This document shows positions 24,010-32,886 of a stretch of DNA of 64,000 bases, piece by piece. The stretch is from RSA9 sp036381195 (GTDB taxonomy: Bacteria > Gemmatimonadota > Gemmatimonadetes > Longimicrobiales > RSA9): contig DASVDH010000095.1 of NCBI GenBank assembly GCA_036381195.1, forward strand, positions 48,528 through 112,527, read 5' to 3'. A program made the position numbers and the translations under genes. Positions within the stretch are counted from its first letter, which is position 1. Each line of letters opens with the position of its first letter. Under the pieces are notes generated by a model. It searched no databases. It was not told the DNA's origin and saw only the letters and a program-made list of their open reading frames with translations.

Positions 24010-25395
24010 ATGGGCCTGGCTCGTGACCCCGGCAGCGCGCGTGCGCTGCACGGGCCCGGGGAACCCGCCTTTATTTCCGGGAGCGTCACGCCCCCTCGGC
24101 CCTCGCCGCGCGCGCCGGCGGCGTGGAACGAGATCCTCGCCATGGTCGCACACGACCTGCGCAATCCCCTCAACGCGATCTCCCTGGCCGCGACCCTGAC
24201 GCTGGAGAGCGCCTCGGCCAGGGACGAGGAGACCGCGCGGCGCATGGAGACGATTCTGCGCGCGAGCGGCCGGATGAACCGGCTCATCGGCGATCTGCTG
24301 GACGCCGCCGTCCTGGAGGCCGGGGTCCTGACCCTGGAGCTGCGCAGAGGGAGTGCAGCCGCGATCCTCGATGAGGCAGCCGGCGACTTCCTCGAGCGAG
24401 CACGTGCCTGCGGGGTCGAGCTGAGCTGCGTGGACCTGGGCGCGCCACCCCTCCTGGCCGACTCGCGGCGCCTCGCCCAGGCGCTGGCGAACCTCATCGA
24501 GAACGCCATGCGCGTCACGCCCCCCGGCGGCAGGATCCTGGTCCGTGCGGACCGCTGGGACGGCTGGGCCCGATTCACCGTCTCGGACTCCGGGCCTGGA
24601 ATCGCACCCGAGGACATCCCGCACGTGTTCGAGCGCTTCTGGCACACATGCGGCCGCGCCCGTGGCGCCGCGGGTCTCGGCCTCGCCGTCGCCCGGAAGA
24701 TCGTGGAGGCGCATGGCGGCCGGATCTGGGTCGAGAGCCAGCCGGGTTCGGGCGCCCGGTTCGTCTTCACGGTGCCTGCCGCACCGCGGGCGGGGGAGGC
24801 GTCGGCCCGGGCGCACGTGAAGCGAGCGCCTTCGCTCCCCGCCGCGCCAGTTCGGGCAGATCATGTGCGACTGGCCCCCGCCCCGATTGACCTCCGCGCC
24901 CGCCGCTCCGCAATCTCTCAGCGTGGGACCGAACCGGGCAGGGCGGACAGCCAGGCGCTCGCCATCTTCGCTCCCGCAGTCCAGCCGGGCAGCGCCGCAG
25001 CCGTGCCGACGAGGGCAGTCGTGCCGTCCAGGACCGTGCTCATCATCTCCGGCAGCGAGGACGAGCGCCTCATCTGGAGCGCCATCCTCGAACACTACGG
25101 GTACGTTCCTGAGGCCATCCCTTTGGCCGGCGCGGCCCCCGATGCGTTCGCGCCCGACCTCATCGTGGTCGCGCTCGACCGCTTCGATTCTTCTCGTGCA
25201 ACCCTCCTGAATTCGCTCCGCGGCGCAAGCCGCTTCGCGGGAGTACCGATCATCGGCATCATCGATCCGGACGTGCACCCGTCCGAGCCGCTGCGCGCGG
25301 GCTGCGCCGGTGTGCTGGTGCGCCCCATCAGGCCCGCCGCGCTGCGCGCAGAGGTCGATCGCCTCATCGGCCCACCCACGGCCCCACAGGCCTGA
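24010..25395 (+). CDS. Soluble histidine kinase with C-terminal degenerate receiver domain
   Basis: A 461-residue protein. The HisKA dimerisation helix carries the phosphorylatable H48 (MVAHDLRNPLNAIS); the HATPase domain shows NLIENAMRVTPPG (N box), DSGPGIAPED (G1) and AAGLGLAVARKIVEAHGG (G2). There is no transmembrane or sensor domain. After a ~75-residue linker, residues ~345-455 have a receiver fold (TVLIISGSEDERLIWSAILEHYGY), but the acidic pair is SG, the phosphoacceptor position is Ala (LIVVALDRF) and the Lys is Arg (VLVRPIRP). It is therefore a pseudo-receiver. The upstream open frame to 23719 lacks coding character. Confidence 0.82.
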   Translation: MGLARDPGSARALHGPGEPAFISGSVTPPRPSPRAPAAWNEILAMVAHDLRNPLNAISLAATLTLESASARDEETARRMETILRASGRMNRLIGDLLDAAVLEAGVLTLELRRGSAAAILDEAAGDFLERARACGVELSCVDLGAPPLLADSRRLAQALANLIENAMRVTPPGGRILVRADRWDGWARFTVSDSGPGIAPEDIPHVFERFWHTCGRARGAAGLGLAVARKIVEAHGGRIWVESQPGSGARFVFTVPAAPRAGEASARAHVKRAPSLPAAPVRADHVRLAPAPIDLRARRSAISQRGTEPGRADSQALAIFAPAVQPGSAAAVPTRAVVPSRTVLIISGSEDERLIWSAILEHYGYVPEAIPLAGAAPDAFAPDLIVVALDRFDSSRATLLNSLRGASRFAGVPIIGIIDPDVHPSEPLRAGCAGVLVRPIRPAALRAEVDRLIGPPTAPQA

Positions 25396-25454
25396 TCCGC
25401 ACGCTGTCGACAGTGGTGCCCGCCACAGGCACACTTCGAGACGCACGAGGCCCC

Positions 25455-25844
25455 ATGGCGAATCGCACCGTGCTCATCATCGACGATGACGACGACGGCC
25501 GAGCGATTTGCGCCGCGATCCTGGCGCACCACGGCTACCGGGTGCTGGAGGCCGCAACGGCTGCGGCGGGGCTCGACCTCGCGGCGAAGGCCCGGCCGGA
25601 CCTGATCGTCGCGAACCTGCTCCTGCCGGACCTGCACGGCTGGGAGGTGCGCGACCGACTCGCGGCCGACCCGCGCACGAGGGTGATCCCCGCGATCGCG
25701 TTCACGGGCGATGTCCGGCAGGAGACCCGCCTGCGCTCGCTCGCGTGCGGCTTCGCCGCCTTCGTGGGCAAGCCCGCCGCGCCCAAGGACATCTTGCGTG
25801 AGGTCGAGCGGCTGATCGGGCCGGCGGCCGACCCCAATGCGTGA
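25455..25844 (+). CDS. Stand-alone receiver protein with Asn in place of the phosphoacceptor Asp
   Basis: A 129-residue single-domain receiver. The acidic cluster (IIDDDDDGR, D10-D14), T84 (AFTGD) and K106 (VGKPAAP) are intact, but the phosphoacceptor position is N54 (PDLIVANLLLPDLHGWEV); the codon is AAC. It has no output domain. It follows the histidine kinase by 59 nt and is probably co-transcribed. It may mimic a constitutive conformation or serve as an allosteric partner. GAGG precedes the ATG. Confidence 0.85.
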   Translation: MANRTVLIIDDDDDGRAICAAILAHHGYRVLEAATAAAGLDLAAKARPDLIVANLLLPDLHGWEVRDRLAADPRTRVIPAIAFTGDVRQETRLRSLACGFAAFVGKPAAPKDILREVERLIGPAADPNA

Positions 25845-25979
25845 CCGCGCAGCGCACAGCGGTCCGTGCCGTGTAGCGCAGCCGCAGCGGCGTCGCGTAG
25901 CGGACGCGCCCGTCGGGGCCGCGTCCCTCACGGCCGCGCGATGCGCGGGCCCGGGCGCCCCGCGCCGGCAGGATCCAGC

Positions 25980-27728
25980 TCAGTGAAGCACGCGCCGCGC
26001 GAGCGCGCGGCCGATGAAGCGCAGCCGGTCGGCCCAGTCCAGCCGGCCGAAGTTCGTGCGGACCACGCCGCGCGTGAAGAAGGTTTTCCGGGAGTAGTCG
26101 ATTGCCACGTCCACGGCGACCGGCGCGCCTGTGGCGGTGATTTCCTCAATGCGGCGGAGCACGCCGGGCATCTCCGCATCTCGCTCCAGCGACAGGCATT
26201 CCACGCCGAGCCCGCGGCACAGGCCGGCGAGGTCGTAATCGGGCAGCTCGCTCGCGACCTTGCGGCCCAGCGCGACGCCCTGGAACTGCGCGATCTGTGC
26301 GAGCTCCCCGTCGCGCAGCACGAGAACCGCAACGGGGATCTCCTGGGCCGCGGCGGTCAGCAGCTCGAGGCCGGTCATCAGGAACGCGCCGTCTCCCGCC
26401 AGCGCCAGCACCGGCGCATCCGGCCGGGCGAGCTTTGCACCCAGCGCGGCAGGCACCGCGTAGCCCATGCACGAGTAGTCCACCGGCGCGAGGAAGTGGC
26501 CGGGCCGCTCCAGCCGCAGGCACTCGACGGCGAGGAACGTCCCGTTGCCGCTGTCCGTCGTGAAGATCGCTTCCGGACCGAATCGTTCCTGGAGCGCACG
26601 CAGCAGCAGCGCCGGCGTGACCCGACCCGTGCTCGCGCCCGCCTCCCACGTCCGCCACACCTCCGCGTGGCCCTCCCGGATGCGCGCGCGCAGCTCCGCG
26701 TCCGGGCGCCGCGCGGCGCCTCGCCGCTCCAGCTCGGCGATCAGCGCGGCCACGAACGCCGCCGCATCGGCGACCACGGCTGCTGCGGCCGGATAGTTGC
26801 GCCCCGGCACCGCCGGGTCGATGTCCACGTGGATCAGGGGGCCCGGCGGGCGGGCGCCGTAGCTGCCCGTCGCGACCTCGCCGAAGCGGCAGCCGATCGC
26901 GAGCGTCGCGTCGCATTCCCGCGCGAGGGCACGCGCGAACGGCGGAGCCGCGTCCCCGAAGCCGCACCACAGCCAGAGGGGATGCGACTCCGGGAACACG
27001 CCCTTGCCCTGGAACGTCGTCGCGACCGGCGCTTCGAGCAGCTCCGCGAGCCGCACCAGCTCCGCGCCCGCGCCCGCAGCGCCGAGGCCGAGGTACAGCA
27101 GCGGCCGCCGCGCGCGCTCGAGCAGCTCGGCCGCGCGCGCCGCGCCCTCCTCCACACTCGTCGTTCCCTCGCCCCCGCCCCCGCCCTGGCCCTGGCCCGC
27201 CTCGACCGGGAATCCCGCCCCCTCGCGCGTCAGGTAGAGGTGCGCCGGCACTTCCACGAACACCGGCCCGGGCGCGCCCGCGCGCGCGATGCGGCACGCC
27301 TCCCGGATCGCGCCGTAGATGTCCTCGCCGCGCTCCGGCCTGAGCTGCGCCTTGGTCACCGGGGCGACCAGCGCCATCTGGTCAATGTCGTGGAGCTGGT
27401 ACGCCATCCCCGTGTCTCGCCGGATGCCGCAGCCCAGGACCAGGAGCGGCACCGTGTCCATGAACGCCTCCGCAATGCCGGAGAGCGCGTGGGTCAGCCC
27501 CGCGCCCGGCACCACGTTGACGCAGCCCAGCCGCCCGGATGCGCGCCACACCGCGTCGGCCATGAACGCCGCGCTCTGCTCGTCCGTCACCAGCACGGGC
27601 CGCACGCGTTCCGAGCGCCCGAGGGCGTCGTACAGCTCGATGTTGTGCGTCCCCGGGATGCCGAAGGTGAACGGGATCCCTTCGTCCTCGAGCGCCCGGA
27701 CCACGAGCTCTGCGCCCGCCTGCCTCAT
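25980..27728 (-). CDS. ThDP-dependent acetolactate synthase-like enzyme
   Basis: A 582-residue enzyme of the ThDP/acetolactate synthase superfamily with its three domains. The catalytic Glu lies in the N-terminal Pyr domain (TDEQSAAFMADA); the central domain contains GCRFGEVATG and HVDIDP; the C-terminal PP domain has the ThDP-Mg motif GDGAFLMTGLELLTAA, with VLRDGE where NN is more usual. Substrate is unknown; benzoylformate decarboxylases, sulfopyruvate decarboxylases and 2-keto-acid ligases share this build. Its ATG overlaps the GMC oxidoreductase stop by 4 nt, so it probably acts on the product of that enzyme. Confidence 0.8.
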   Translation of the reverse strand: MRQAGAELVVRALEDEGIPFTFGIPGTHNIELYDALGRSERVRPVLVTDEQSAAFMADAVWRASGRLGCVNVVPGAGLTHALSGIAEAFMDTVPLLVLGCGIRRDTGMAYQLHDIDQMALVAPVTKAQLRPERGEDIYGAIREACRIARAGAPGPVFVEVPAHLYLTREGAGFPVEAGQGQGGGGGEGTTSVEEGAARAAELLERARRPLLYLGLGAAGAGAELVRLAELLEAPVATTFQGKGVFPESHPLWLWCGFGDAAPPFARALARECDATLAIGCRFGEVATGSYGARPPGPLIHVDIDPAVPGRNYPAAAAVVADAAAFVAALIAELERRGAARRPDAELRARIREGHAEVWRTWEAGASTGRVTPALLLRALQERFGPEAIFTTDSGNGTFLAVECLRLERPGHFLAPVDYSCMGYAVPAALGAKLARPDAPVLALAGDGAFLMTGLELLTAAAQEIPVAVLVLRDGELAQIAQFQGVALGRKVASELPDYDLAGLCRGLGVECLSLERDAEMPGVLRRIEEITATGAPVAVDVAIDYSRKTFFTRGVVRTNFGRLDWADRLRFIGRALARRVLH

Positions 27729-29314
27729 GCGTGCGCCTCTCCCATCGCTGCCGCCGCGGCACCCCCGCCCGCGCGCCACGCGCCGAGCCGCGCGGGCGCA
27801 TCGCGCCGGACCGCCTCGGCCACACGGTCCGCGAGCGCCATCACGGTCAGGTACGGGTTGATCTCAAGCGCGTCCGGGAAGAGACTCGCATCCGCCACGT
27901 AGAGCCACGGCACGCCGTGCACGCGCCCCCACGCGTCCGTCACGGAGTCCTCCGGGCTCGCGCCCATCGCGCACCCGCCCATCAGGTGCGCGGCCGAGAC
28001 GGAGACTTTGCCGGCAAGGAAGTGCCGCGCATCGATGCGCTCGTCCACACGCCCCGCCTCCTCCCGCTCGATCAGCGGCGGATCCGCCGAGGGCGCGTGC
28101 ACGCGCAAGGCACCCGCCGCGAAGAAGATCTTCGCGGACGCGCGCGTGCCCCGCACCAGCCGCTCGACCACCTCGTCGTCCAGCGTGTAGTGCACGATCG
28201 GCCGGCCGCGCGCGTCCACTGTCACGCGGTTCCACGGCACTGCCCGGTCGACCGCGAGCACGAGAATCATCTGCAGGCGCGGGAACGCGCGCATCAGCCG
28301 GCTGTGCGGCTCGCCGAACCCCGTCAGATTCTTGGCCGTGGTGAAGGGAAAGTACATGCACGTCTCGAGCACGTAGCCCTCCTCCACCGCCCGGTCCACG
28401 TAGTAGCTCTTCGGATGCCCGACGTCGTTGGTGATCTCGCGCTCGTGCTCCGCCACCAGGATGTGCGCCGGGTGCACCGTGAGCCCCTGCCCCAGCCGTG
28501 GCAGCGGCGCTGCAGCGAGCTCCGCCGCCGCCGGGCCGGCGTGCCGGCGCGAGCGCAGCAGCAGCGCCGGCGAGCCGATGGCGCCGGCGGCCACCACCAC
28601 GATCCCAGCGCGCACGCGGTACTCCCCCGGCGACCACTCCGATGGCAAGCCCTTCGCGCCCGCGGGCTTCTCGCTCACGCGCACGACGACGGCGTGGTCC
28701 TCCACGCGCAGCGCCTCCGCCCGCGTGACGACCTCCACGCCATTGCGCTCCGCCTGGGGGAGTTGCACCCGGTTCGTGCCCTGCTTCGCGGCGTTCGGGC
28801 AGCCGAGGTTGCACAGGCTCGAGCCGCGGCAGCCCTTCACGTTCACCGGGAACTGCTCGGCCCGGTACCCCGCACGCTCGCAGCCCTCGACGAACAGGCG
28901 ATTGTTCTCGTTGATCTCGTGCGCGTCCAGGTAATGGACGTTGTTCTGTTCCATGTAGCGGCGCGACCGCCGCCCGACGTCCGCGTGGTCGAGACCCGGC
29001 ACGTTCCACGCGCGGATCACCCGCTCCGGCGCGATCAGCGACGTGCCCGTGTAGACGACGGTGCTGCCGCCGTACGCGCGCCCGAACGCCAGCGTCATCG
29101 TCCCGTCCGCCGTCAGGAAGCCGCCGCCATCCTCGTAGAGCGCGTCCGCCATCTCGATCTCACGGCCCGTGAACTCGTGATCCTCGAGCCGCGCGCCTTG
29201 CTCGACCACCAGGATGCGCACGCCCTCGCGCACCATGTCGCTCAGCGCCGCCGCAACGGTGCCGCCGCCCGCGCCCGAGCCGATGATGACGATGTCGTAG
29301 GAGCGCTCGATCAT
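27725..29314 (-). CDS. GMC-family FAD-dependent oxidoreductase
   Basis: A 529-residue flavoenzyme. The N-terminal FAD-binding motif is DIVIIGSGAGGGTVA; the substrate-binding region carries a Cys cluster (CRGSSLCNLGCPNAAKQG) also seen in long-chain alcohol dehydrogenase and sugar dehydrogenase relatives; the C-terminal catalytic part includes AAHLMGGCAMG and NPYLTVMALADR. It oxidises an alcohol or polyol. A small subunit-3-like gene overlaps its start by 4 nt and the ThDP enzyme gene overlaps its stop by 4 nt. There is no signal sequence in this subunit. Confidence 0.87.
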   Translation of the reverse strand: MIERSYDIVIIGSGAGGGTVAAALSDMVREGVRILVVEQGARLEDHEFTGREIEMADALYEDGGGFLTADGTMTLAFGRAYGGSTVVYTGTSLIAPERVIRAWNVPGLDHADVGRRSRRYMEQNNVHYLDAHEINENNRLFVEGCERAGYRAEQFPVNVKGCRGSSLCNLGCPNAAKQGTNRVQLPQAERNGVEVVTRAEALRVEDHAVVVRVSEKPAGAKGLPSEWSPGEYRVRAGIVVVAAGAIGSPALLLRSRRHAGPAAAELAAAPLPRLGQGLTVHPAHILVAEHEREITNDVGHPKSYYVDRAVEEGYVLETCMYFPFTTAKNLTGFGEPHSRLMRAFPRLQMILVLAVDRAVPWNRVTVDARGRPIVHYTLDDEVVERLVRGTRASAKIFFAAGALRVHAPSADPPLIEREEAGRVDERIDARHFLAGKVSVSAAHLMGGCAMGASPEDSVTDAWGRVHGVPWLYVADASLFPDALEINPYLTVMALADRVAEAVRRDAPARLGAWRAGGGAAAAAMGEAHA

Positions 29315-29703
29315 CGCCGCGCCTCCCAGCCGCGCGGATCCGCGCGATAGCCGATCTCCGCGGCGGCTGCCGGCCGCGCGTAGTAGCCCATGAACACGAG
29401 CGTGCGCAGCCCCCACACGCCGCGGCGCAGCAGGAGCAGCCGCGAGTCCTGCATCCTCGCGAGCAGCGCCGCCCGCCTCGGCGCGTCCAGCGCCGCGAAA
29501 CGCCGCCCGTGCCGCACCACGGCGAGAACGTCCACGAGCCGGATCAGCGCGCCGAGCTGCCGCCGCAGCGCCGGCGGCCTGGCCGCCAGGGCACGGCCGA
29601 TGATCGCCTCGACCTCCGCCCAGCCCGCCTCGTCCAGCCGCGCCGCCTCCGGCACGACGGTCGCCGCGATCGCGCGAAAAGGGGCGGGAAGGATCGGGGC
29701 CAA
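29311..29703 (-). CDS. Gluconate 2-dehydrogenase subunit 3-like small subunit
   Basis: A 130-residue helical protein resembling the small (gamma) subunit of membrane-bound gluconate/sugar dehydrogenases: PFRAIAATVVPEAARLDEAGW, a run of short helices, and a C-terminal LVFMGYYARPAAAAEIGYRADPRGWEAR. Subunits of this type stabilise the GMC flavoprotein. The best start I find is a TTG at 29703, with AGGAG 10 nt upstream; the start is uncertain. No twin-arginine signal is visible, whereas the classical subunit has one. Its stop overlaps the GMC start (ATGA). Confidence 0.65.
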   Translation of the reverse strand: MAPILPAPFRAIAATVVPEAARLDEAGWAEVEAIIGRALAARPPALRRQLGALIRLVDVLAVVRHGRRFAALDAPRRAALLARMQDSRLLLLRRGVWGLRTLVFMGYYARPAAAAEIGYRADPRGWEARR

Positions 29704-29803
29704 GGCGGTGCGCTCCTGGATTCGGGAGTGGCACCGAACGTACCGCGCGCGCCCGGCCCGCAGCAAGCCGGCGCCGGGCCGCCCAACCCGGGCGCCGCCC
29801 GGC

Positions 29804-30661
29804 TCAGCCGCCCGCGCTCGTGTAGCGCCGCAGCGCCGCCCGCCACAGCAGCCGCGTCGCGACGAGCGCAGCCGCCGCCACCGCGAGCGAGATCGCCGCC
29901 GTCGCCACACCCGACCTCCCCGTGAGCGCCGAGGCGGGCACGGTCGTGATCCAGGCAATCGGGATCAGGTAGACCAGCACGAACCTCATGGCGCGCGGGT
30001 ACGCGCTCACGGGGAACCGCGCCGCTTCGTACACGGAGTCGAACAGGATCTCCAGGTTCTCGACCGCGACGAACCAGAACGACAGCGTCATCAGCCCCAG
30101 CCAGACCGCGTACACGATCGCGAGCGCGGCGCCCAGCGTGAGCGCGAACGCAGCCAGCGACTCCAGCGACGGCGCGGCGCCCGCACGCATCACCGCGTAC
30201 CCCGCCAGACCCAGCCCCAGCAGGACATCCGTGCCTCGCCAGATCACGAGACGGCGGAACGACAGGTGGAGCTGCGGGTCCAGCGGCTTGGCCAGGATCA
30301 GGTCCAGCGTGCCGTCCCGCACGTGCTGCACGATGCGCCCGATGTTCGGCCGGAGCAGCGCTTCCACCACGCCCGCCACCGCGTTGAACACGCCCAGCAG
30401 CGCCGCCACTTCCCAGAAGCCCCAGCCGCCCAGCTCGTTCGTCTGCCGGAAGAACACGCCCGCCGTCAGCACGGCGAGCCCCATCCAGAACAGCGTGCCC
30501 AGCACGCTGGCGACGAGGTTGGCCCGGTACTCGAGCTCCTCCGCCAGGTTCGCGGCCATGAAGGTGCGCAGGACGCGGAGGAAATTGGGCTGGGGCGAGG
30601 GCGAGGGAGTGGGCGAGGGAGTGGGCAGCATGGCAGTCCTGGAGTCATTGATACGGCTCAT
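29804..30661 (-). CDS. ABC-2 family transporter permease (distal)
   Basis: A 285-residue integral membrane protein with about six transmembrane helices and the DUF990/ABC-2_6 signature region (HVRDGTLDLILAKPLDPQLHLSFRRL). It begins with a low-complexity PTPSPTPSPSPQP stretch, from a repetitive GGGCGAGGGAGT-type DNA tract; an internal ATG at 30631 would omit half of it. It is the third gene of the exporter operon, separated from the second by a 127-nt gap carrying the CTCGTA repeats. Substrate unknown. Confidence 0.85.
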   Translation of the reverse strand: MSRINDSRTAMLPTPSPTPSPSPQPNFLRVLRTFMAANLAEELEYRANLVASVLGTLFWMGLAVLTAGVFFRQTNELGGWGFWEVAALLGVFNAVAGVVEALLRPNIGRIVQHVRDGTLDLILAKPLDPQLHLSFRRLVIWRGTDVLLGLGLAGYAVMRAGAAPSLESLAAFALTLGAALAIVYAVWLGLMTLSFWFVAVENLEILFDSVYEAARFPVSAYPRAMRFVLVYLIPIAWITTVPASALTGRSGVATAAISLAVAAAALVATRLLWRAALRRYTSAGG

Positions 30662-30684
30662 GGCCGGTCACCCGGCTACACGTC

Positions 30685-30773
30685 CTCGTACTCGTAAACG
30701 ACCTCGTACTCGTCCTCGTACTCGTAAACGTGCTCGTAAACGTACTCGGACGAGGCATGTTTACGAGTACGAG
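30685..30773 (-). repeat. CTCGTA/AACGTS hexanucleotide repeat array with inverted copy (site B)
   Basis: On the plus strand the order is CTCGTA, CTCGTA, AACGAC, CTCGTA, CTCGTC, CTCGTA, CTCGTA, AACGTG, CTCGTA, AACGTA, CTCGGA (30685-30750). After an 8-nt interval come the inverted bases GTTTACGAGTACGAG (30759-30773), the reverse complement of the 15-mer CTCGTACTCGTAAAC at 30685-30699 and 30715-30729. The array can form a long hairpin. It lies in the gap between the two ABC permease genes. Confidence 0.85.
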
Positions 30774-30788
30774 CAGGCGTGCCGTCCC

Positions 30789-31667
30789 TCATCCGCCCAC
30801 CGCCCCGTACCGGCGCAGGCCGCGCGTCCACACGAGCCGGTACGCGGCGACCCAGGCGGCCAGCCAGAAGCACTGCCAGCCGAACCCGCGCAGCAGGTCC
30901 GGCCCCGTCGCCACCGCACCGGTCAGCACCTCGACCGGGAAGGCCAGCATGTACGGGAACCACAGCACACCCGCGACGCTGGCCACGGCGGGCGGCAGCA
31001 GCGAGAGCGGCGCGATCCGCCCCGCGAGGAACAGCGAGAGCCCGAAGTGCAGCTCCGCGATCGCCGTCGCGCGCGTGGTCCAGAACGCGAGCAGCCCGTT
31101 CACGTAACTCGTCAGGAACCGGATCGCGGCAGCCAGCGCCACCGCGAGCGCCGCCAGCGCGAACCGGCCCGGCCCGACCTCCAGCCGCACCGCCGGCCAG
31201 AAGAGCGCGACGCCGGCCCACACCGCGAGCACGAGCGCGCCCGTCTTCATCTTGTAGGCGATGTTGTCCGCGATCGCCTCGTGGATCGGGTCGAGCGGCC
31301 GCGCGAGCCGGAAGTTCAGCTCGCCCTCCCGGATCCAGCGGTCGATGTACCAAACGTCCCAGGCGAGCGTGAGCTGGTCCACCAGCATGAGCGCGAAGAA
31401 GTACTGCGCGAAGTCCGCCTGCCCGTACCCACCCACCCGTCCCTCGCCCGCCACGACCCACCACACCGCGAGCGTGACGAGCGGCTGCGCCACGCCGAGC
31501 ACCAGCCAGATCGCGATCGCTGCACGGTACTGCAGGTCCGTCAGCCAGGCCGCGCGGACGAGGGCCGCGTAGCGGGCCGGCAGCCCCGCCGCGCCGTGCT
31601 TCGGCCCGCTCTCTGCCGCCGGGGGCCGGCGGCCGGCCGGCGGCGCGCTCGCTTCGCCTGACCTCAT
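30789..31667 (-). CDS. ABC-2 family transporter permease (proximal)
   Basis: A 292-residue integral membrane protein. After a ~30-residue disordered start it has about six transmembrane helices (AAIAIWLVLGVAQPLVTLAVWWVV is the first) and the family segment WIREGELNFRLARPLDPIHEAIADNI, parallel to the distal permease. It should pair with that protein to form the membrane channel of the exporter. ATG 31667 overlaps the stop of the ATPase gene by 4 nt (ATGA). Confidence 0.86.
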   Translation of the reverse strand: MRSGEASAPPAGRRPPAAESGPKHGAAGLPARYAALVRAAWLTDLQYRAAIAIWLVLGVAQPLVTLAVWWVVAGEGRVGGYGQADFAQYFFALMLVDQLTLAWDVWYIDRWIREGELNFRLARPLDPIHEAIADNIAYKMKTGALVLAVWAGVALFWPAVRLEVGPGRFALAALAVALAAAIRFLTSYVNGLLAFWTTRATAIAELHFGLSLFLAGRIAPLSLLPPAVASVAGVLWFPYMLAFPVEVLTGAVATGPDLLRGFGWQCFWLAAWVAAYRLVWTRGLRRYGAVGG

Positions 31668-32746
31668 TCCGCCTCCCGTGGCTCCGGCCGCCCCTCGCGG
31701 GCCGCCGCCCGCGCGGGAGCCGCGCCGGCCGGCCGGACTGCGGACTCGGCGGGGACCGGCGCGCCGCCGGCCGGCGGCGCCGCGAACACCGCGCGGATCA
31801 CCTCCTCGACCGGCGGGTCGCTGATGCCGAGGTCGAGCACGGGCAGCTCCGCGAGGAGCCGCGCGCTCAGCCGCGCCGCATCCCGCCGCGGCACCTCGAG
31901 CACCGCCCGCGGCGGCTCGTACTCCCGCACCCCGCCGTAGCGCTCCAGGCCCGCGCGCGGCACGGGCTCCGCGAGCACCAGCGTCACGCGCTTCACCGGC
32001 AGCGTTCGCTCCGCGAGCGTGGCCAGCGCGCCGTCGTACAGCAGTGCGCCGTGGTTGATGATGAGCACGCGCTCCGCGAGCGCGGTCACGTCCGCCATGT
32101 AGTGGGAGGTGAGCAGCACGGTCGCGCCGTGGCGCTGGCTGTAGTCGCGCACGAACGCGCGGATCGTCTCCTGCGCGTTCACGTCGAGGCCCAGCGTCGG
32201 CTCGTCCAGGAAGAGGACCTCGGGGCGGTGCAGCAGCGCCGCGGCCAGCTCGCACTTCATCCGCTCCCCCTGCGAGAGCTGGCGGACCGGCCGGCCCAGC
32301 ACGTCCTCCAGCCGCAGCAGCCCGACCAGCTCGTCGACTGCCCGCCGGTAATCAGCCCAGCCGATCCCGTAGATCGCGCGGTTCACCAGGAACGTTTCCT
32401 CCGGGGGCAGGTCCCAGATGAGCTGCTGCTTGTTGCCCAGCACCAGCGCGAATCGCGACTTGAAGGCCGGCCCGCCCCGCCACGGCTCGAACCCCACGAC
32501 CTCGACGCGGCCCGACGTGGGATGCAGCAGGCCAGCGAGCATCTTGATCGTCGTCGTCTTCCCCGCTCCATTCGGGCCCAGGAACCCCACCACCTCGCCG
32601 GACTCGATGCGGAACGACACCGCCTCGACCGCGCGCACCTCGCGGTACCGCGGCCGGAACAACGCGCGCACCGCGCCGCCGAGTCCGGGCTCGCGCACCT
32701 TCACGCGGTAGTGCTTGGTCAGGCCATCGGCGAGTATGGCCGGCAT
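31664..32746 (-). CDS. ABC transporter ATP-binding protein (ABC-2 exporter)
   Basis: A 360-residue ATPase. Visible are Walker A GPNGAGKTT, Q loop GNKQQLIWDLPPEETF, signature LSQGERMK, Walker B VLFLDEPTLGLD and the H-loop LLTSHYMAD. The C-terminal ~100 residues (DUF4162-like, RVTLVLAEPVPRAGLERYGG, then a Pro/Ala-rich tail) are typical of drug or polysaccharide exporters. It is the first gene of the operon with the two permeases. The ATG at 32746 was chosen over an upstream in-frame ATG because the longer N-terminus has no homology-like features. Confidence 0.92.
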   Translation of the reverse strand: MPAILADGLTKHYRVKVREPGLGGAVRALFRPRYREVRAVEAVSFRIESGEVVGFLGPNGAGKTTTIKMLAGLLHPTSGRVEVVGFEPWRGGPAFKSRFALVLGNKQQLIWDLPPEETFLVNRAIYGIGWADYRRAVDELVGLLRLEDVLGRPVRQLSQGERMKCELAAALLHRPEVLFLDEPTLGLDVNAQETIRAFVRDYSQRHGATVLLTSHYMADVTALAERVLIINHGALLYDGALATLAERTLPVKRVTLVLAEPVPRAGLERYGGVREYEPPRAVLEVPRRDAARLSARLLAELPVLDLGISDPPVEEVIRAVFAAPPAGGAPVPAESAVRPAGAAPARAAAREGRPEPREAE

Positions 32747-32821
32747 CCGATCCTCGTCTTGCCCGCGGCCTCCGCGAGTGTCCGCGGCGTGCGGCTGCCG
32801 CGCGAGCGCCCGCGCCACCCC

Positions 32822-32850
32822 TTCCGCGGTACCCCGCGCACTCATATTCT
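32822..32850 (+). promoter_or_regulatory. Candidate promoter of the amidohydrolase-HAD operon
   Basis: TTCCGC at 32822-32827 and TATTCT at 32845-32850 are separated by 17 nt; GGAGG precedes the ATG at 32887. Confidence 0.35.
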
Positions 32851-32886
32851 GCCCTGATCACCCGCAACGCGATCCCGGAGGACCGC

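Noticed and set aside
15126..25871. Shared 15-mer CAGCGGTCCGTGCCG near 15126 and 25857
   Set aside because: Short, GC-rich and without flanking similarity; most likely chance.
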